Of a stretch of 64,000 nucleotides of DNA, positions 44,763 through 54,946 are shown in pieces. Below the pieces are notes generated by a model. That model saw only the letters and a list, made by a program, of their open reading frames with translations. It was not told the origin of the DNA and did not search any database. Positions within the stretch are counted from its first letter, which is position 1. Each line of letters opens with the position of its first letter. The translations under genes were made by a program, and so were the position numbers. The stretch spans positions 24,745,250-24,809,249 of the forward strand of contig CM026570.1 in assembly GCA_015143295.1 (NCBI GenBank). The letters are read 5' to 3'. The DNA is from Tetracentron sinense (lineage: Eukaryota; Streptophyta; Magnoliopsida; Trochodendrales; Trochodendraceae).

Positions 44763-47203
44763 TCAAAGGTCGGCAGCAGCAGCAGGGACAACAGAAGGGG
44801 AGACAGTAGGGTCAGCAGCATCAGCAGCTTCAGCAGCAACAAGAGGATCTTCGGCAACAGGAGGAGCTTCAGGAGCAGTTGGCTCAAAGTATGGTTCAGC
44901 TGGAAGAGGCGCGGGGCCTTCGAGGGGGTGTGGCTTCTCAACTCCTTCGACTTCAGTCTCGTTGTCGAGGTCGATGACATCCTTGCTCTGGAGCTCGGAG
45001 AAGGTCGTCATGTCCTCCTCATTGTCCTCCTTTAGACGACCTTGTTGGCGGAGCATGTTGATCACCTCCTTCTCGGTCTCTGCCCTGTCCTCGTCGAGAA
45101 GAATGTCCAGCTGCGACTGATAGTATTGTTGCAGTCTCGTGGTCACCGCTTGCTCGATGGCCTCTTCAGCTCTTTTGGCTTCCTCGAGCTCCTCCACCAG
45201 CGTGGCTCTCGCTGCCTCAGTTTCCTCCAGCTGCCTGCTCAGAGTCTGGGAGACAAGCTCCAACTCGCTAATTCGGAGAACGGCGTTCTCCATGTCTTGT
45301 TTGGCTTTCTTTTCTCCCTCCTTGGCTGCTCGAGCTTCGCCTTCAACCTTCTCTTGCCCCTTGAAGGCGGCAATGAACTTCTCCTCCACCCGCACCACTT
45401 CAGCTCGGGCTTGAGACAGGTCGAACTCAATCTTGAGTCGATCCTCGGCGAGAATTCTCTCCAGCGCCTCAGTCCTTCCTTGCCAGTAGCTGATGGAGTC
45501 TTTGAGGTGATTGTAGTGGTAGGTACTGCGATCACATAGCTCGTGGAGGAGGACGTTCAGCTATAATACATAAGATCGAGAATATCAGTATGTCACAACG
45601 AGAATTGAATTGAATAAAGTAAATAGGGAAGAAAGAACAAAAGTCATACCGAGGCCATGGACTGGCAGGCTGCATAAGAGACCTGGGGCAAGGACATCTT
45701 GCCAGCATCAACAATGTCCTGGGGAAGCCTCATGGAGTGCGTCAAGGCCCTAACAACCTTCTCCGAGGTCTGCACCGAGTCGTGGATGGTGGGCCTCCCG
45801 AAACGCGTGAAGTCGGGTGACCAGTTTATGTCATCTGAAGGTGGTGCTCCAAGTGGCAGACGAGGTGTGGTCGTCTCTGTTGTGGCAACGGTGACCAGAG
45901 CGGAGCTCGAAGCAATTGGGGCAGCCACAGTGTGAGTAGCAGCAGGCATTGTGCTGGCTACAGGCGTCCCCGTTGCAGCCTTAGCTCCTTGGTGTGTGGC
46001 AGGAGCAGAAGGAGAAGGAGTGACAGCACGTGCAGTGTCCTTCTCTCGGCGCTGTTCTTCTTTTCTTTTCTTTCTGGCCTCGAACTCGGCCTGGGTCAGG
46101 ATCTTCCGTTTCGGCTCGGAAGGTGCCGCTCCCGTTGTGGAGGGAACTGTTTTTGGAGGAGGTGGAAGAGGGGGCAGCGCAGTTGCAGGACGAGTTGTCC
46201 TTGGCTTTCGGATCAGCACAGGAGGGTTGGTGCCGGCCATTTCTTCTTCCGAACTTGGCTCAACTGCGGGTGAGGAGGAAGAGGTGCTTTGTTGCCTTTG
46301 TGAAGACGGGTTCGAGCTGCTGAAAAGACTCCAAGTATCAGGCGGTAGTGGTGTCCACCAGATGTACTCCCCACCTCGTACGCGCTTGATGTTTGTAAGA
46401 ACACTTTCCTCTTCGGGCGTGAGTTTTTTGAACGAGAGTTTCTTCCCTTCAACTGCAAAGAGTAGAAACAAAAAAGTGTGAGACAACGGACGTAAGCAGG
46501 ACGAATAAAAGTAATAAGCAACGGACGCTGGGATAGAAAGACAGAAGAATCAACGGACAACGGACAATGGTATTGTGTTACCTGGTTTATCTTGGAAAAC
46601 ATTGGGCACAGTGGAAGTCTCTGCCTTCCAGCCCCCAGAGACAACGAATGGGGTTGCCTTCCACCCTCTTTCTCTGTCCAAGATGCCGGAAACGAGGTCT
46701 GGGTACAACGGCTTCTTGTTCCAGGAATAGTAGTTAAAGGGGCCATCGTCAGTACCTCGGCATCTGACGGCGTGGCAGAAGTAGAAAAGGTGTCTAGCTT
46801 CTATAGGGTATCCGTCCTTGATGAATTTAATCATCATGGACATATATTTGTAGAAGCTGGGGTGCATTTGCCCCGGGGCAAGGTGTAGAGCGGAGAGGAC
46901 GTCGTCCAGGACGGGATGAAGAGGAAATCGAAGACCAGCTTCGAGTTGGGAGAGGTAGACAACGATACAGGCTGATCGTTTGTCAATATGGGCGTCTTCC
47001 CTTTTGAAATGAAGGTTGACATGGGAAGGAAACTCAAAACGCTCCCTGAAATGGTTAAGATATGCTAGTTGTTGTTGGCGTAGGGCGGAAGATTTCTCGA
47101 TGTAGGCACCATACGGTGCGCTACCAGTGCAACTAGCCTCATCTTCGGTTTGGCCTCTAACTTCATCTAGCCTAATAGATTCTATGGGGGTCTCGGCAGC
47201 CAT
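44763..47203 (-). CDS. Antisense three-exon gene of the Tat element (putative 'gypsy-type transposon' domain plus coiled coil)
   Basis: Minus-strand gene of unknown function. Exons 47203-46582, 46452-45650 and 45560-44763 (622, 803 and 798 nt) give 740 codons. Introns of 129 and 89 nt have canonical borders (CCAG|GTAACA to TTTGCAG|TTG; TCG|GTATGA to TTATAG|CTG) and phases 1 and 0 match, leaving no internal stop. Exon 1 (MAAETPIESIRLDEV) has a globular domain with LEAGLRFPLHPVLDDVLSAL, resembling Pfam PF04195 (putative gypsy-type transposon). Exon 2 is Pro/Ser/Thr/Ala-rich and disordered with a basic KKRKEEQRREK stretch. Exon 3 is a long Glu/Ala/Arg coiled coil with an acidic, Ala/Pro-rich tail. 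Antisense extra ORFs are known in Tat elements. Splicing is predicted, not observed. Confidence 0.8.
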
Positions 47204-47454
47204 GGATTGAGGAGAACGGAACAAAGAACAGTGGGTAAGAAAAGGATAGGTAGACTAACGACAGAGAAAAGAGAAGAAGAAGCAGAGAAAGAAAGAAGAA
47301 GAATCAATAAAGAGAGTAAGAAAAAGAAGAAGAGCGTACCACAAAGAGAAATGAGAGAGCCTGAAGAGAGCTTGAACTTTCGCTTGAGACGCAAGTGAGG
47401 CAGAGTAACAGTACTTCAATGGCGAGATAAGTGAAACGAGGCAACCAAGAGGGA

Positions 47455-47462
47455 TTTTTATA
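47455..47462 (-). promoter_or_regulatory. TATA box for the antisense gene
   Basis: TATAAAAA on the minus strand about 250 bp upstream of the antisense ATG, giving a purine/pyrimidine-biased 5' UTR of about 225 nt. It lies inside the element, outside the LTR. Confidence 0.55.
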
Positions 47463-47792
47463 GATACTTTAGAGAAATGAAAAGACGAGAATACCCTCCA
47501 TCAGAGCCGTACACCTGTGTAGAAGTTGGAAGGAGTGGTGGCAGGATCGACGTTTCGCGTAGAAAGAGTAACCGTCAGAGATATAAAACGTTTTGAATTC
47601 CGAAACGGTAATGATGACAGCCTGTCTTGCATTAATGAGGCGTGATGGTTCGCACGCGTAAACCAGCTGGCTTGGGCATTCTATCTTCTCATCGTAAACC
47701 ACGCAACGATTCAGATTCCGGAAGAAGAGTGAGGTATGGACTGTCGCTCTTTTGTCCGTTTATGACACTTCGAACTACGTTCTAAGCCTCAT

Positions 47793-47804
47793 AAAGGGGC
47801 AAAT
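47793..47804 (+). other. Polypurine tract of the Tat element
   Basis: AAAGGGGCAAAT immediately precedes the right LTR, in the position for plus-strand priming. One C and a terminal T interrupt the purine run. Confidence 0.7.
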
Positions 47805-48616
47805 TGTAAGAGATAAAATTCGTAAAAACTAATTAACGTTGGGGAACGAGCTAGCTTTTGTTGTTTTGTGCACGAAAGTGACACGTGGACGTGTGTTTGA
47901 GTCACGTGCTTAAAATAGAAGGATACACATTATCTGATGCATAGCGTTCACGTTGTACAAATTAAGACGTATCCGTGGTCTTGCGAAACAATGTTCTCGT
48001 TGTGGTTTCGACAACGTTTCCGTTGTCTTGTGCACAACGTAGACGTTGTATTCTCGATAACGTTTTCGGTGTTAATTGAACAACGAGCCCGTCGTGATTC
48101 AGATAAGGATGTCCAGGTCATATTTTAAGACGTATACAACGTACTCAAGCTCGAGTCAACAACGAGACCGACTCGCAGGAGGGAGTAATCAGGAGGCGAT
48201 CGATTGTTCTGACAAGTGGGCCGAAAGCACTGCCTTGACATTTAATGCAGGTCACTTCTGTGTGCTGTCAGACTCAACCGACTAAACTAATGGTAGGCTT
48301 TCACGTGTGATGCAACAGGTGGTAGATTTTACTGACATATTTGGTAATGAGTGCAGGGCACGTGGTATGGGCATCTATGGTCATACCAAGGTTAATCTAT
48401 AAATACCCTGAGAATTTCAGTGTTACAGGGATCGAAAGATAGATATATTTTTCAGTGCTACTGTTTGCTTTACTGTTCATCATCTTCTTCATCTACTTAC
48501 TTTATCATCGGAGTACAGGTCAGGGTATCACACCCTTCAACTTCTACCTTCTACCAGTAAACCAGAGGTGAACAGTTGCAGCTGACGCGTGTCCTTTCCG
48601 GTATTTTTCCCCCTCA
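47805..48616 (+). repeat. Right LTR of the Tat element
   Basis: 812 bp, TGTAAGAGATAAAATTC to CCCCCTCA, followed by target duplicate AAACC. Compared with the left LTR it lacks a short TCTATGGCCA-type duplication near the TATA box. Confidence 0.96.
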
Positions 48617-48634
48617 AAACCAAATAACAGAAAC

Positions 48635-49341
48635 TCAAACGGGCATCTCGAATCGGCAAAGCGGACAGAGGTGACTGGTTTCAAGCCACTGAGTAATGCA
48701 CTCTCCATGAAAGAGGGGGTTGCAAGGCAATCCAGTGACTAGAGACCCCATGGTTAGCTCTTCTAGGCAAATAGTGCAGTTCTTGATGGAATCGGAATGT
48801 CAATCGTCGAATCTAACACTCTGCAGCGCATCAATTGAGGACCTGGAAGCTGGTATGCCACGGCCACTCCCACTCCCACTCCCACTCCCACTCCCACTTG
48901 CCTCATCCATTGAAACCTGCAAAGCCCGTGCCATTGCCGCTCGTTCGTCCAAGAAGTACACCTCCATCACACATATATCCACACACATGGACATCAACTT
49001 CCTGCCTTCTCCCGTGTTAGAAACCGATACTGAGTTCGCCATCTTGTTCCCGAAGGAGGATATCCGTTGGATCACGGCGGGCTGGCCGGCCATATCGATA
49101 TCGGCAAGCGCCAACATGTCAGACACGAAGGGGAGTGAGGAGCTGGGATGCAAGAAGAGTAGAGAGCCGACACTGTAGCTTTTCTTGATGGGCTGAAACA
49201 GTTCATCTTCGAGCATCACTGTGTGCTAAGCTCGATGCTTAAATTCAGCGACGATGTAGTGAAAGTTCCTGTCTCTTGCTCCGATAGCTTCATAAATGTT
49301 TCACTAGGTCTCTGGTTGAAGTCCATTTGATTCACTGCCAT
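48635..49341 (-). pseudogene. RING-H2 E3 ligase-like gene, broken copy
   Basis: Minus-strand homologue of the gene at 52264-52947. It starts MAVNQMDF and shares EQETG, NLSIEL, SSFGNKMAN, YFLDERAAMARALQ.SMDE, IPASRSSIDALQ and the RING segment. Lesions: a deletion with frameshift near 49220, an in-frame TGA at 48800-48802 just before the RING, and loss of a zinc-binding His (CNPLFH where the sister has CNHTFH). It keeps the normal HGEC spacing that the sister has lost. A CCACTC hexanucleotide repeat (about 48866-48898) expands a Gly-Ser run. The stop codon is only 14 bp from the Tat insertion, which cut its 3' UTR. Confidence 0.9.
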
Positions 49342-49545
49342 TTTCTCATATTAAGATGAGAGAAATAGAATTACGAGGATTTATGATTTTAGTTTCGATT
49401 GGCTTAATTTATAACAAGTGAGATCAAAGCGGGTGATGGGGTTACTTGTTGCTAATTTGGAATTATAATACCCAACTGAATTAACGGTCAGATGGGGTTA
49501 CTTGTTGCTAAATCGGTAACTTCTACTTCACTTTTCAAAAAGAAC

Positions 49546-49877
49546 CCAAATCCTCTACGGTGATAACCGGATTTGGCAAATCCGGTCACCCCTTGAATAG
49601 CCACGTGTCCTTTTTGACACCCCTTAAATAGGATTAGATTCACCCACCCATCCTTGGTTTTTTCTTAAAAAATATTAATTCTTTTTTAAAAATATTTTAA
49701 TATAGCCTTGAAAACAGTTTTCTCATTTTAAAAAAAGAATTAATATTTTTTTAAGAAAACCAAAGATGGGTGGGTGAACCTTAGAGGTAGGTGAATCTTA
49801 ACCACAGTTAAAGAGTGTCAAAAAGAACATGTGGCTACCTCAAGGGGTGATAACCGGATTTGCAGTAGAGGATTTGG
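49546..49877. mobile_element. Foldback MITE with arms of about 150 bp
   Basis: CCAAATCCTCTAC at the left and GTAGAGGATTTGG at the right are perfect inverted ends. Arms continue inward with GTGATAACCGGATTTG, CACGTGTCC/ACATGTGGC, TTTTTGACAC and CACCCACCCATC. AT-rich centre, no ORF. Related internally to 30483-30791. No target duplication recognised. Confidence 0.85.
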
Positions 49878-50900
49878 CTTATTCGCCCGTTTGGGTTTAT
49901 TATTCGCCCGTTTGGGTTTATTTACTTATTTTTAACTAAATCTAATCTTTTTATTTTTACTTTTAATCTTATCTCATTTCGGTTTATTAACTTATTTTTA
50001 AGGGAAATACATAACTCACTGTGGCAGAGTCCTCATTGGTCAATGCTCCCTTTTTAGCACACTTTCAACTATGTGAATGAGGACCGGGCCGGTAAGACCT
50101 CAGCCCTGCCCTGCCTTGGGCCGGCCCTTTGGCAAAAGTTCAATATATAATTATATAATTTATTAATTAAAAAAATCGTTCCAAAGTTCAATAATTACAA
50201 AAATGACACCATGCTTACATTAATATTGGAGAGCTCCGCAAAACCTTTTATGCTAATCCCTATATCATAAATTTTTTGGCAAATATCTCCATATCATAAT
50301 TAGACCGCTATAGATAAAACATTTTTTTTTTTTATTATATTTGAAATGTATTTAGTCTTAATTAATATTAGTTGGTAAATACTTTTATAGAGTTTATGAG
50401 ATAACTTGTGAAATTAAATAGCAAATCATTCGATATCTTTGAAATTAATTACCTAAACTAACATGATTAAATGATTAGATATTTTAGAATTAAAATTTGT
50501 TATTAGTGTTATCTTATTCTATAACTTTTTAAGTGAAAGTGGGATTACTGAGTTAGGTCGAGGGTTTCCTTTTTAGTTGGGACTTGGGATTGGGTTTTGG
50601 CCACATTTACCTCGGGTTCAGTTAGATGAAATCGTTCGGTTAAAGGGTACCCGACCCAGATTCTCCCATCCTTTACAACAACAAACACATGAGGGCGTTT
50701 CCGTCTTTTCAAACAACAATTTCTTTGAACAGTAAATTCGAAGATACCAATTTAGCAACAAGAAACCGCATGGTTTCTAAAATTTAATTAAAGACTTAGT
50801 TAGTAAGTATTTATCTAAAATCTAATTAAAAAATTATTTGGGATAAATATTAAATATAAAAAATCATTTGATATCTTCGGAATTAAATTTCCAAAACTAA
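49878..50900. other. AT-rich upstream region, no gene
   Basis: No coding region supported. Two diverged copies of a segment of about 110 bp (ATCATTYGATATCTT.GAATTAA) lie at about 50350-50475 and 50790-50900. GAACAGTAAATTCGAAGAT at 50727 has counterparts near the other RING copies (for example 55690). Confidence 0.5.
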
Positions 50901-51972
50901 GGCCCGTTTGGTTGCACTTCCATTTTCTATTTTTAAAAACAAAAATTTAAAAACATGTTTCATAAACATATTTTTGTTTTTTTGCTTTTAAAAATTAGTA
51001 ACAAAATTTTTAAAAATCAAGATAACAAAAAAATTTTGTTACCTCTATTCTTGGAAACAAAAAAACAAAAATAGAACCACTATGCATTACCAAACCACCA
51101 CCGCCACACCACCACTCCACCACCCACCACTACACCACCACCACCGGTCCACCACCATCGGTCCACCACCACCGGTCCGCCACCACCACACCTCCACTCC
51201 ACCACCACCACCATCACCACCGCTGCCAAAACCACTCCACCACCATCACCGCCACTACCACACCACCCACCACCACCACTCCACCACAACCACACCAAGA
51301 CCACCACCACCGGTCCACCACCACTCCACCACCACCACCACCACCACCACCACCACCACCACCACCACCACTCCACCACAACCACACCAAAACCACCACC
51401 ACCGCCAAAACCACTCCACCACCGCCACACCACCCACCACCACCACCACCACTCCATCACAACCACACCAAGACCACCACCACACCTCCACTCCACCACC
51501 ACCACCACCACCACCATCACCGCCGCCAAAACCACTCCACCACCGCCACACCACCCACCACCACCACTCCACCACAACCACACCAAGACCACCACCACCA
51601 CCGGTCCTCCACCACCACCACCACCACAACCACTCCACCACCACCACCGGTCCACCACCACCACCACCACCACGACACCACAACCACACCAAGACCACCA
51701 CCACCACCGTCTCAACCACTTCACCACCACCACACCACCCACCACTACCACTACCACTAGCACTACCACCACTATGGGTTGAAATTGTTTATTCATTATT
51801 ATATATATCATATCTTTCAAACGTGTTTTTTTGTTTTTCAGTTTTTAAAACAAATAACAGTTAGTAATACCAAACATGTTTTCTATTTAAAAAATTTGAA
51901 AACAGAAACTTGTTTTCAGTTTTAAAAAACAGAAAATAAAAACAGAAAAATGGAAGTGATCCAAACGGCCCC
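50901..51972. mobile_element. MITE (TAA target, PIF/Harbinger-like) carrying a CCA array
   Basis: GGCCCGTTTGGTTGCACTTCC at the left and GGAAGTGATCCAAACGGCCCC at the right are terminal inverted repeats, flanked by TAA on both sides (50898-50900, 51973-51975). Subterminal AAAACAGAAA/TTTTTAAAAACA blocks are also inverted. The three-base TAA duplicate fits PIF/Harbinger-type MITEs; superfamily is inference. The centre is replaced by a CCA-triplet array of about 700 bp. Confidence 0.75.
51079..51775. repeat. CCA/CAC triplet array with higher-order structure
   Basis: About 700 bp of CCACCA with variants CCGGTCCA, ACAACCACACCA and GCCAAAACCACTCC that recur in the same order at about 51228, 51408 and 51525, so larger blocks were duplicated too. 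Open frames on both strands are compositional. Confidence 0.95.
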
Positions 51973-52163
51973 TAAAATGCTATATTCTTATAGTAATAAG
52001 TAATCAGATAAGATTAGATTTAGTTAAAAATAATAAGTTAAGTTTAAAACTCAAACGGCAATTTAGAAACAATCAAACCACCTGGCCGTTTATCTCGTTG
52101 AGTCTTCCTATTCCAATTAGAAACTAAAAAGGTTTCTATTTTCTGACCATATCGATCACTTGT

Positions 52164-52170
52164 TATAAAT
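52164..52170 (+). promoter_or_regulatory. Likely TATA box of the RING-H2 gene
   Basis: TATAAAT within CACTTGTTATAAATTAAGC, about 95 bp before the ATG. The same block is conserved upstream of the broken copy (minus strand, about 49410) and of the body-less copy (about 55847), supporting a promoter role. Confidence 0.6.
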
Positions 52171-52263
52171 TAAGCAAATGGGAACTAAAAGCATTCAAAC
52201 TCAAAAGCTTCCTCATGATCATTGGGTCTCTCTAAAATTTAATCTTCATCTTGCTCTGAGAAA

Positions 52264-52947
52264 ATGGCAGTGAATCAACCTACAAAAATATGTGTGGAGA
52301 TATGGGAGCAAGAGCCAGGGGCTTCCATCTCATCGTCGTTGGATTTAAGCATCGAGCTTCGCATGAGACGGACATACAGATGGATTGTCCATCAGGAGAA
52401 CGGAGTAACAGTGATGATGAGAGAGGTGGTGTGTCACCCCACCATAAAAAGCTTCTGTGTCAAATCTCAACTCTTCTTGCATCTCCGCACCTCATTCTCT
52501 TTCGTGTCTGAGATGGTGGCGCCTGTGCTTCTCGATAGCAACTATCAGCGCTCCGTGATCAAACAGATATCATCCTTCGGAAACAAGATGGCGAACTTTG
52601 CGGGAGAAGACAGGAGGATGATGTGGATGCGTGTGGATATATCAGTGGTGGAGGAGTTCTTCTTCTACGAACGAGCTGAAATGGCACGGGCTATGCAGGC
52701 ATCGATGGATGAGGGAAGTGGGAGTGGTGTCATACCAGCTTCCAGATCCTCAATTGATGCGCTGCAGCGTGTAAGATGCGACGGTGGAGATTCAATGAAG
52801 GGGGACTGCACTATTTGCCTAGAAGAGCTAAGGGTGGGATCTCTGGTCACAGCATTGCCTTGCAACCACACCTTTCATGGATGCATTACTCAGTGGCTAG
52901 AAACCAGTCACCTCTGTCCGCTTTGCCGATTTCAGATGCCTGTTTGA
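52264..52947 (+). CDS. RING-H2 E3 ubiquitin ligase-like protein, single exon, atypical RING
   Basis: Open frame of 227 codons. RING-H2 proteins recruit an E2 and transfer ubiquitin to targets; cellular location is not evident, with no signal peptide or membrane span. The first 175 residues are family-specific with no named domain. The RING is at residues 182-221: C182, C185, C200, H202, H205, C207, C218, C221 in CTICLEEL, LPCNHTFHGC and LCPLCRF. H205 and C207 are separated by one residue instead of the usual two; the broken sister has HGEC there, so a 3-bp deletion is likely. This may impair zinc binding. The ATG follows a conserved TATA region and matches the sister's MAVNQ start. Intronless members are common in this family. 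Confidence 0.82.
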   Translation: MAVNQPTKICVEIWEQEPGASISSSLDLSIELRMRRTYRWIVHQENGVTVMMREVVCHPTIKSFCVKSQLFLHLRTSFSFVSEMVAPVLLDSNYQRSVIKQISSFGNKMANFAGEDRRMMWMRVDISVVEEFFFYERAEMARAMQASMDEGSGSGVIPASRSSIDALQRVRCDGGDSMKGDCTICLEELRVGSLVTALPCNHTFHGCITQWLETSHLCPLCRFQMPV

Positions 52948-52990
52948 GTTTTAAGTAATTTTTGTTCATGTATAGGATGATTATTTTAGG

Positions 52991-53167
52991 CATTTTAAGT
53001 TCCTAAGCCTTCTTGAACTGTGTTATTTGAATTAATTGATTATAGAAGGATTGCAACAATCCAAAGTTTTTTTTCTTCAAATTTTAAACTGAAATCTCTG
53101 TTCTAAAAGAAGTACATAAGAGATGAGTGGGTGTTGAGGAATCTATCTTCCTTGAGCATGTTTAGTG
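52991..53167 (+). repeat. RING gene 3'-flank repeat, copy 1
   Basis: CATTTTAAGTTCCTAAGCC, then GGATTGCAACAA, AAACTGAAATCTCTGTTC and GAGTGGGTGTTGAGGAATC. Diverged copies at 55910-56075, 56395-56540, 56541-56704 and part at 56706-56760. Confidence 0.8.
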
Positions 53168-54527
53168 GGTATTGTTGGTGTAATTGGGCTAAATTCCTGC
53201 ACACATAGCCACTTAGCAAATACAGACAGATAATAAATGTAGTTAAATAAACAATTAATTATTTAATTAATTATGGTAGAGAATCGCTTCCCTGAGATGC
53301 GCTACAAGAGAGTCTTTCTTGGAGATAGTCGAAGCCTCCCATGTGCAAGGGATATGACAGCTCTATCTCCGGGATACAACTCAGCTCGGATTCTCTCCGG
53401 TCTTCCCAACGAGTTTGCACTACTCGGTAGAAGACGGAGTACTGATCTTCCTTTAGGATGCCCTTCAAAATAAATATATAAATATATGCATATCCATTTA
53501 ATTAGGGTTTGCCTAATTATCCAAATGTCCTAAAGTCCCATCGGATTAACAGTAAAAGATAATCTAATTAATTGGACAAAATTTAAAATTACTATTCTAC
53601 CCCTTAGGGTTTAAGGGTCTATTTGGTTCCAGGGTTAGGTCCACTCTGATTTGGTCTAATCCTGTTTTAACCTATTCCAGTTTAGGTATGCACCTATTCT
53701 GTTTGGTTACAGAATCTAGTTCTGTCCAGAATCAATTCTGCACAGAAACTGTTTCTGGTTTGGCCAGAATCAATTCTGTCTTAAGTCCCGTTTGTTTACA
53801 GATTTTAAGTTAATCCATTTTAACTTAATCCAAGTCTGTTTGGTGACAAGATTACACTTAATCTAATTTTATTAGTTCGGGTTATGTTTGGGTACAAGAA
53901 CAGGCTTGTCCAGATTAACCCATTCCACAAGATACCCCTGATTGGGTCCATCATGTGGATATGGTAGGATCACCCGAAATCGGATGGTCACCAAGATGGT
54001 TCAGTCCATGACAGACTGATCCACTGTTCTACTCGATCTGGAATCCCAGATCGGGCATCTGAACAGTATGGACGGTTGAGAAGCCCGAAGGCATTCTGCA
54101 ACCTCATCAGGAGCTGGACACTGTCCATTTCCTGGTATCCATGGATCTGGATCGATTCGGACAACCTGCTGGGTCTGGTTCTGGGTTCTGGGCCTCTGGA
54201 TGATGGGTCAGGGTCACCATCTTCTCCATCGAGCTCAAGGACCACCATTAATGGAGAGCTCCAGGTTAGGGTCCTCCTAAGAGGTCCCTGGTACGGAGTC
54301 ATCCTGATGGACCATGGCTACTCGGAGTAGACTGGACCAAGGTGCACCTACTCTGGTCTGTAGACTCACAGGACTGTAGGCTCCGTGGTCTGGGCTCACG
54401 GATCAGGCTCACTGGTATCTGTGCTCCGTGGTCTGGGCCACGGATCAGGCTAATCTACACGGATCAAGCTCTAGTCTGGCTCACTGGTCTGAGTTCCAAC
54501 AACACTCAGACCCTCCCCAAGCCTTTC

Positions 54528-54535
54528 TATATATA
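54528..54535 (+). promoter_or_regulatory. TATA box of the 2.15 kb solo LTR
   Basis: TATATATA followed by AGAGGACCC, positioned as expected for an LTR promoter. Confidence 0.55.
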
Positions 54536-54916
54536 GAGGACCCAGGTCCCCTTCCATGCGCATGGGCTCAGCCACCTGGCTAGGCCCTCCTGCACCAGGC
54601 AGGCCACATGGCACACAAGGTCAGGCCTTGGTCAGAGCAACCTATCATGGGCCTGCACGCATGGGCCTGCGCCCACTGACCCAGGCACTCATTAGATCTG
54701 ATGGATCTGATCCACCTGACACACCCATGTGTGTCTTCGGATCTCACACACCCAGATCCAACAGTCCAGATTAGACCTAGCCTGAGACTTGATCAGACGG
54801 CTCTGATCAACCACACCAAGCATCCGATCAAGGTCAACCTAGATCTACGGTGGAGATTAGATCAACGGCTCAGATTTACTCAAAAGAAATAGCGACCCAA
54901 GCGACGATGCGCACAT

Positions 54917-54946
54917 GCAAAGTGCAAAGTGCAAAGTGCAAAGTGC
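54917..54946. repeat. Heptanucleotide repeat GCAAAGT x 4
   Basis: Four tandem units inside the R/U5 side of the solo LTR. Confidence 0.9.

Larger units (their letters stand above)
37402..48616 (+). mobile_element. Complete Ty3/gypsy element, Tat lineage (11,215 bp)
   Basis: Intact architecture: 820-bp left LTR (TG...CA), primer site, gag, protease, reverse transcriptase, RNase H, a second RNase H, integrase, a convergent antisense gene, polypurine tract and 812-bp right LTR. The perfect target duplication AAACC (37397-37401 and 48617-48621) proves a single insertion. The second, archaeal-type RNase H and an extra ORF between integrase and the 3' LTR are diagnostic of the Tat group (Ogre, Retand and relatives). 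LTRs differ at about 20 positions plus a few small indels, about 97% identical by eye, so insertion is fairly recent. Gag-pol is nevertheless broken. Confidence 0.96.

Noticed and set aside
44657-44980. Leucine-rich minus-strand frame
   Set aside because: Shadow of the Ala/Glu-rich coiled-coil exon in another frame (GCN repeats read as Leu).
45042-46481. Plus-strand frames opposite the antisense gene
   Set aside because: Leu/Cys/Gly-rich shadow frames. The minus strand has spliceable, phase-matched exons and protein-like composition, so it is the coding strand.
47207-47398. Lys/Glu/Arg-rich plus-strand frame
   Set aside because: Purine-rich leader of the antisense gene read on the wrong strand; low complexity.
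51080-51864. Long open frames on both strands (His/Thr/Pro-rich and Val/Trp/Gly-rich)
   Set aside because: They are translations of a CCA-triplet array that lacks stop codons in any frame; no domain, and both strands are equally open.
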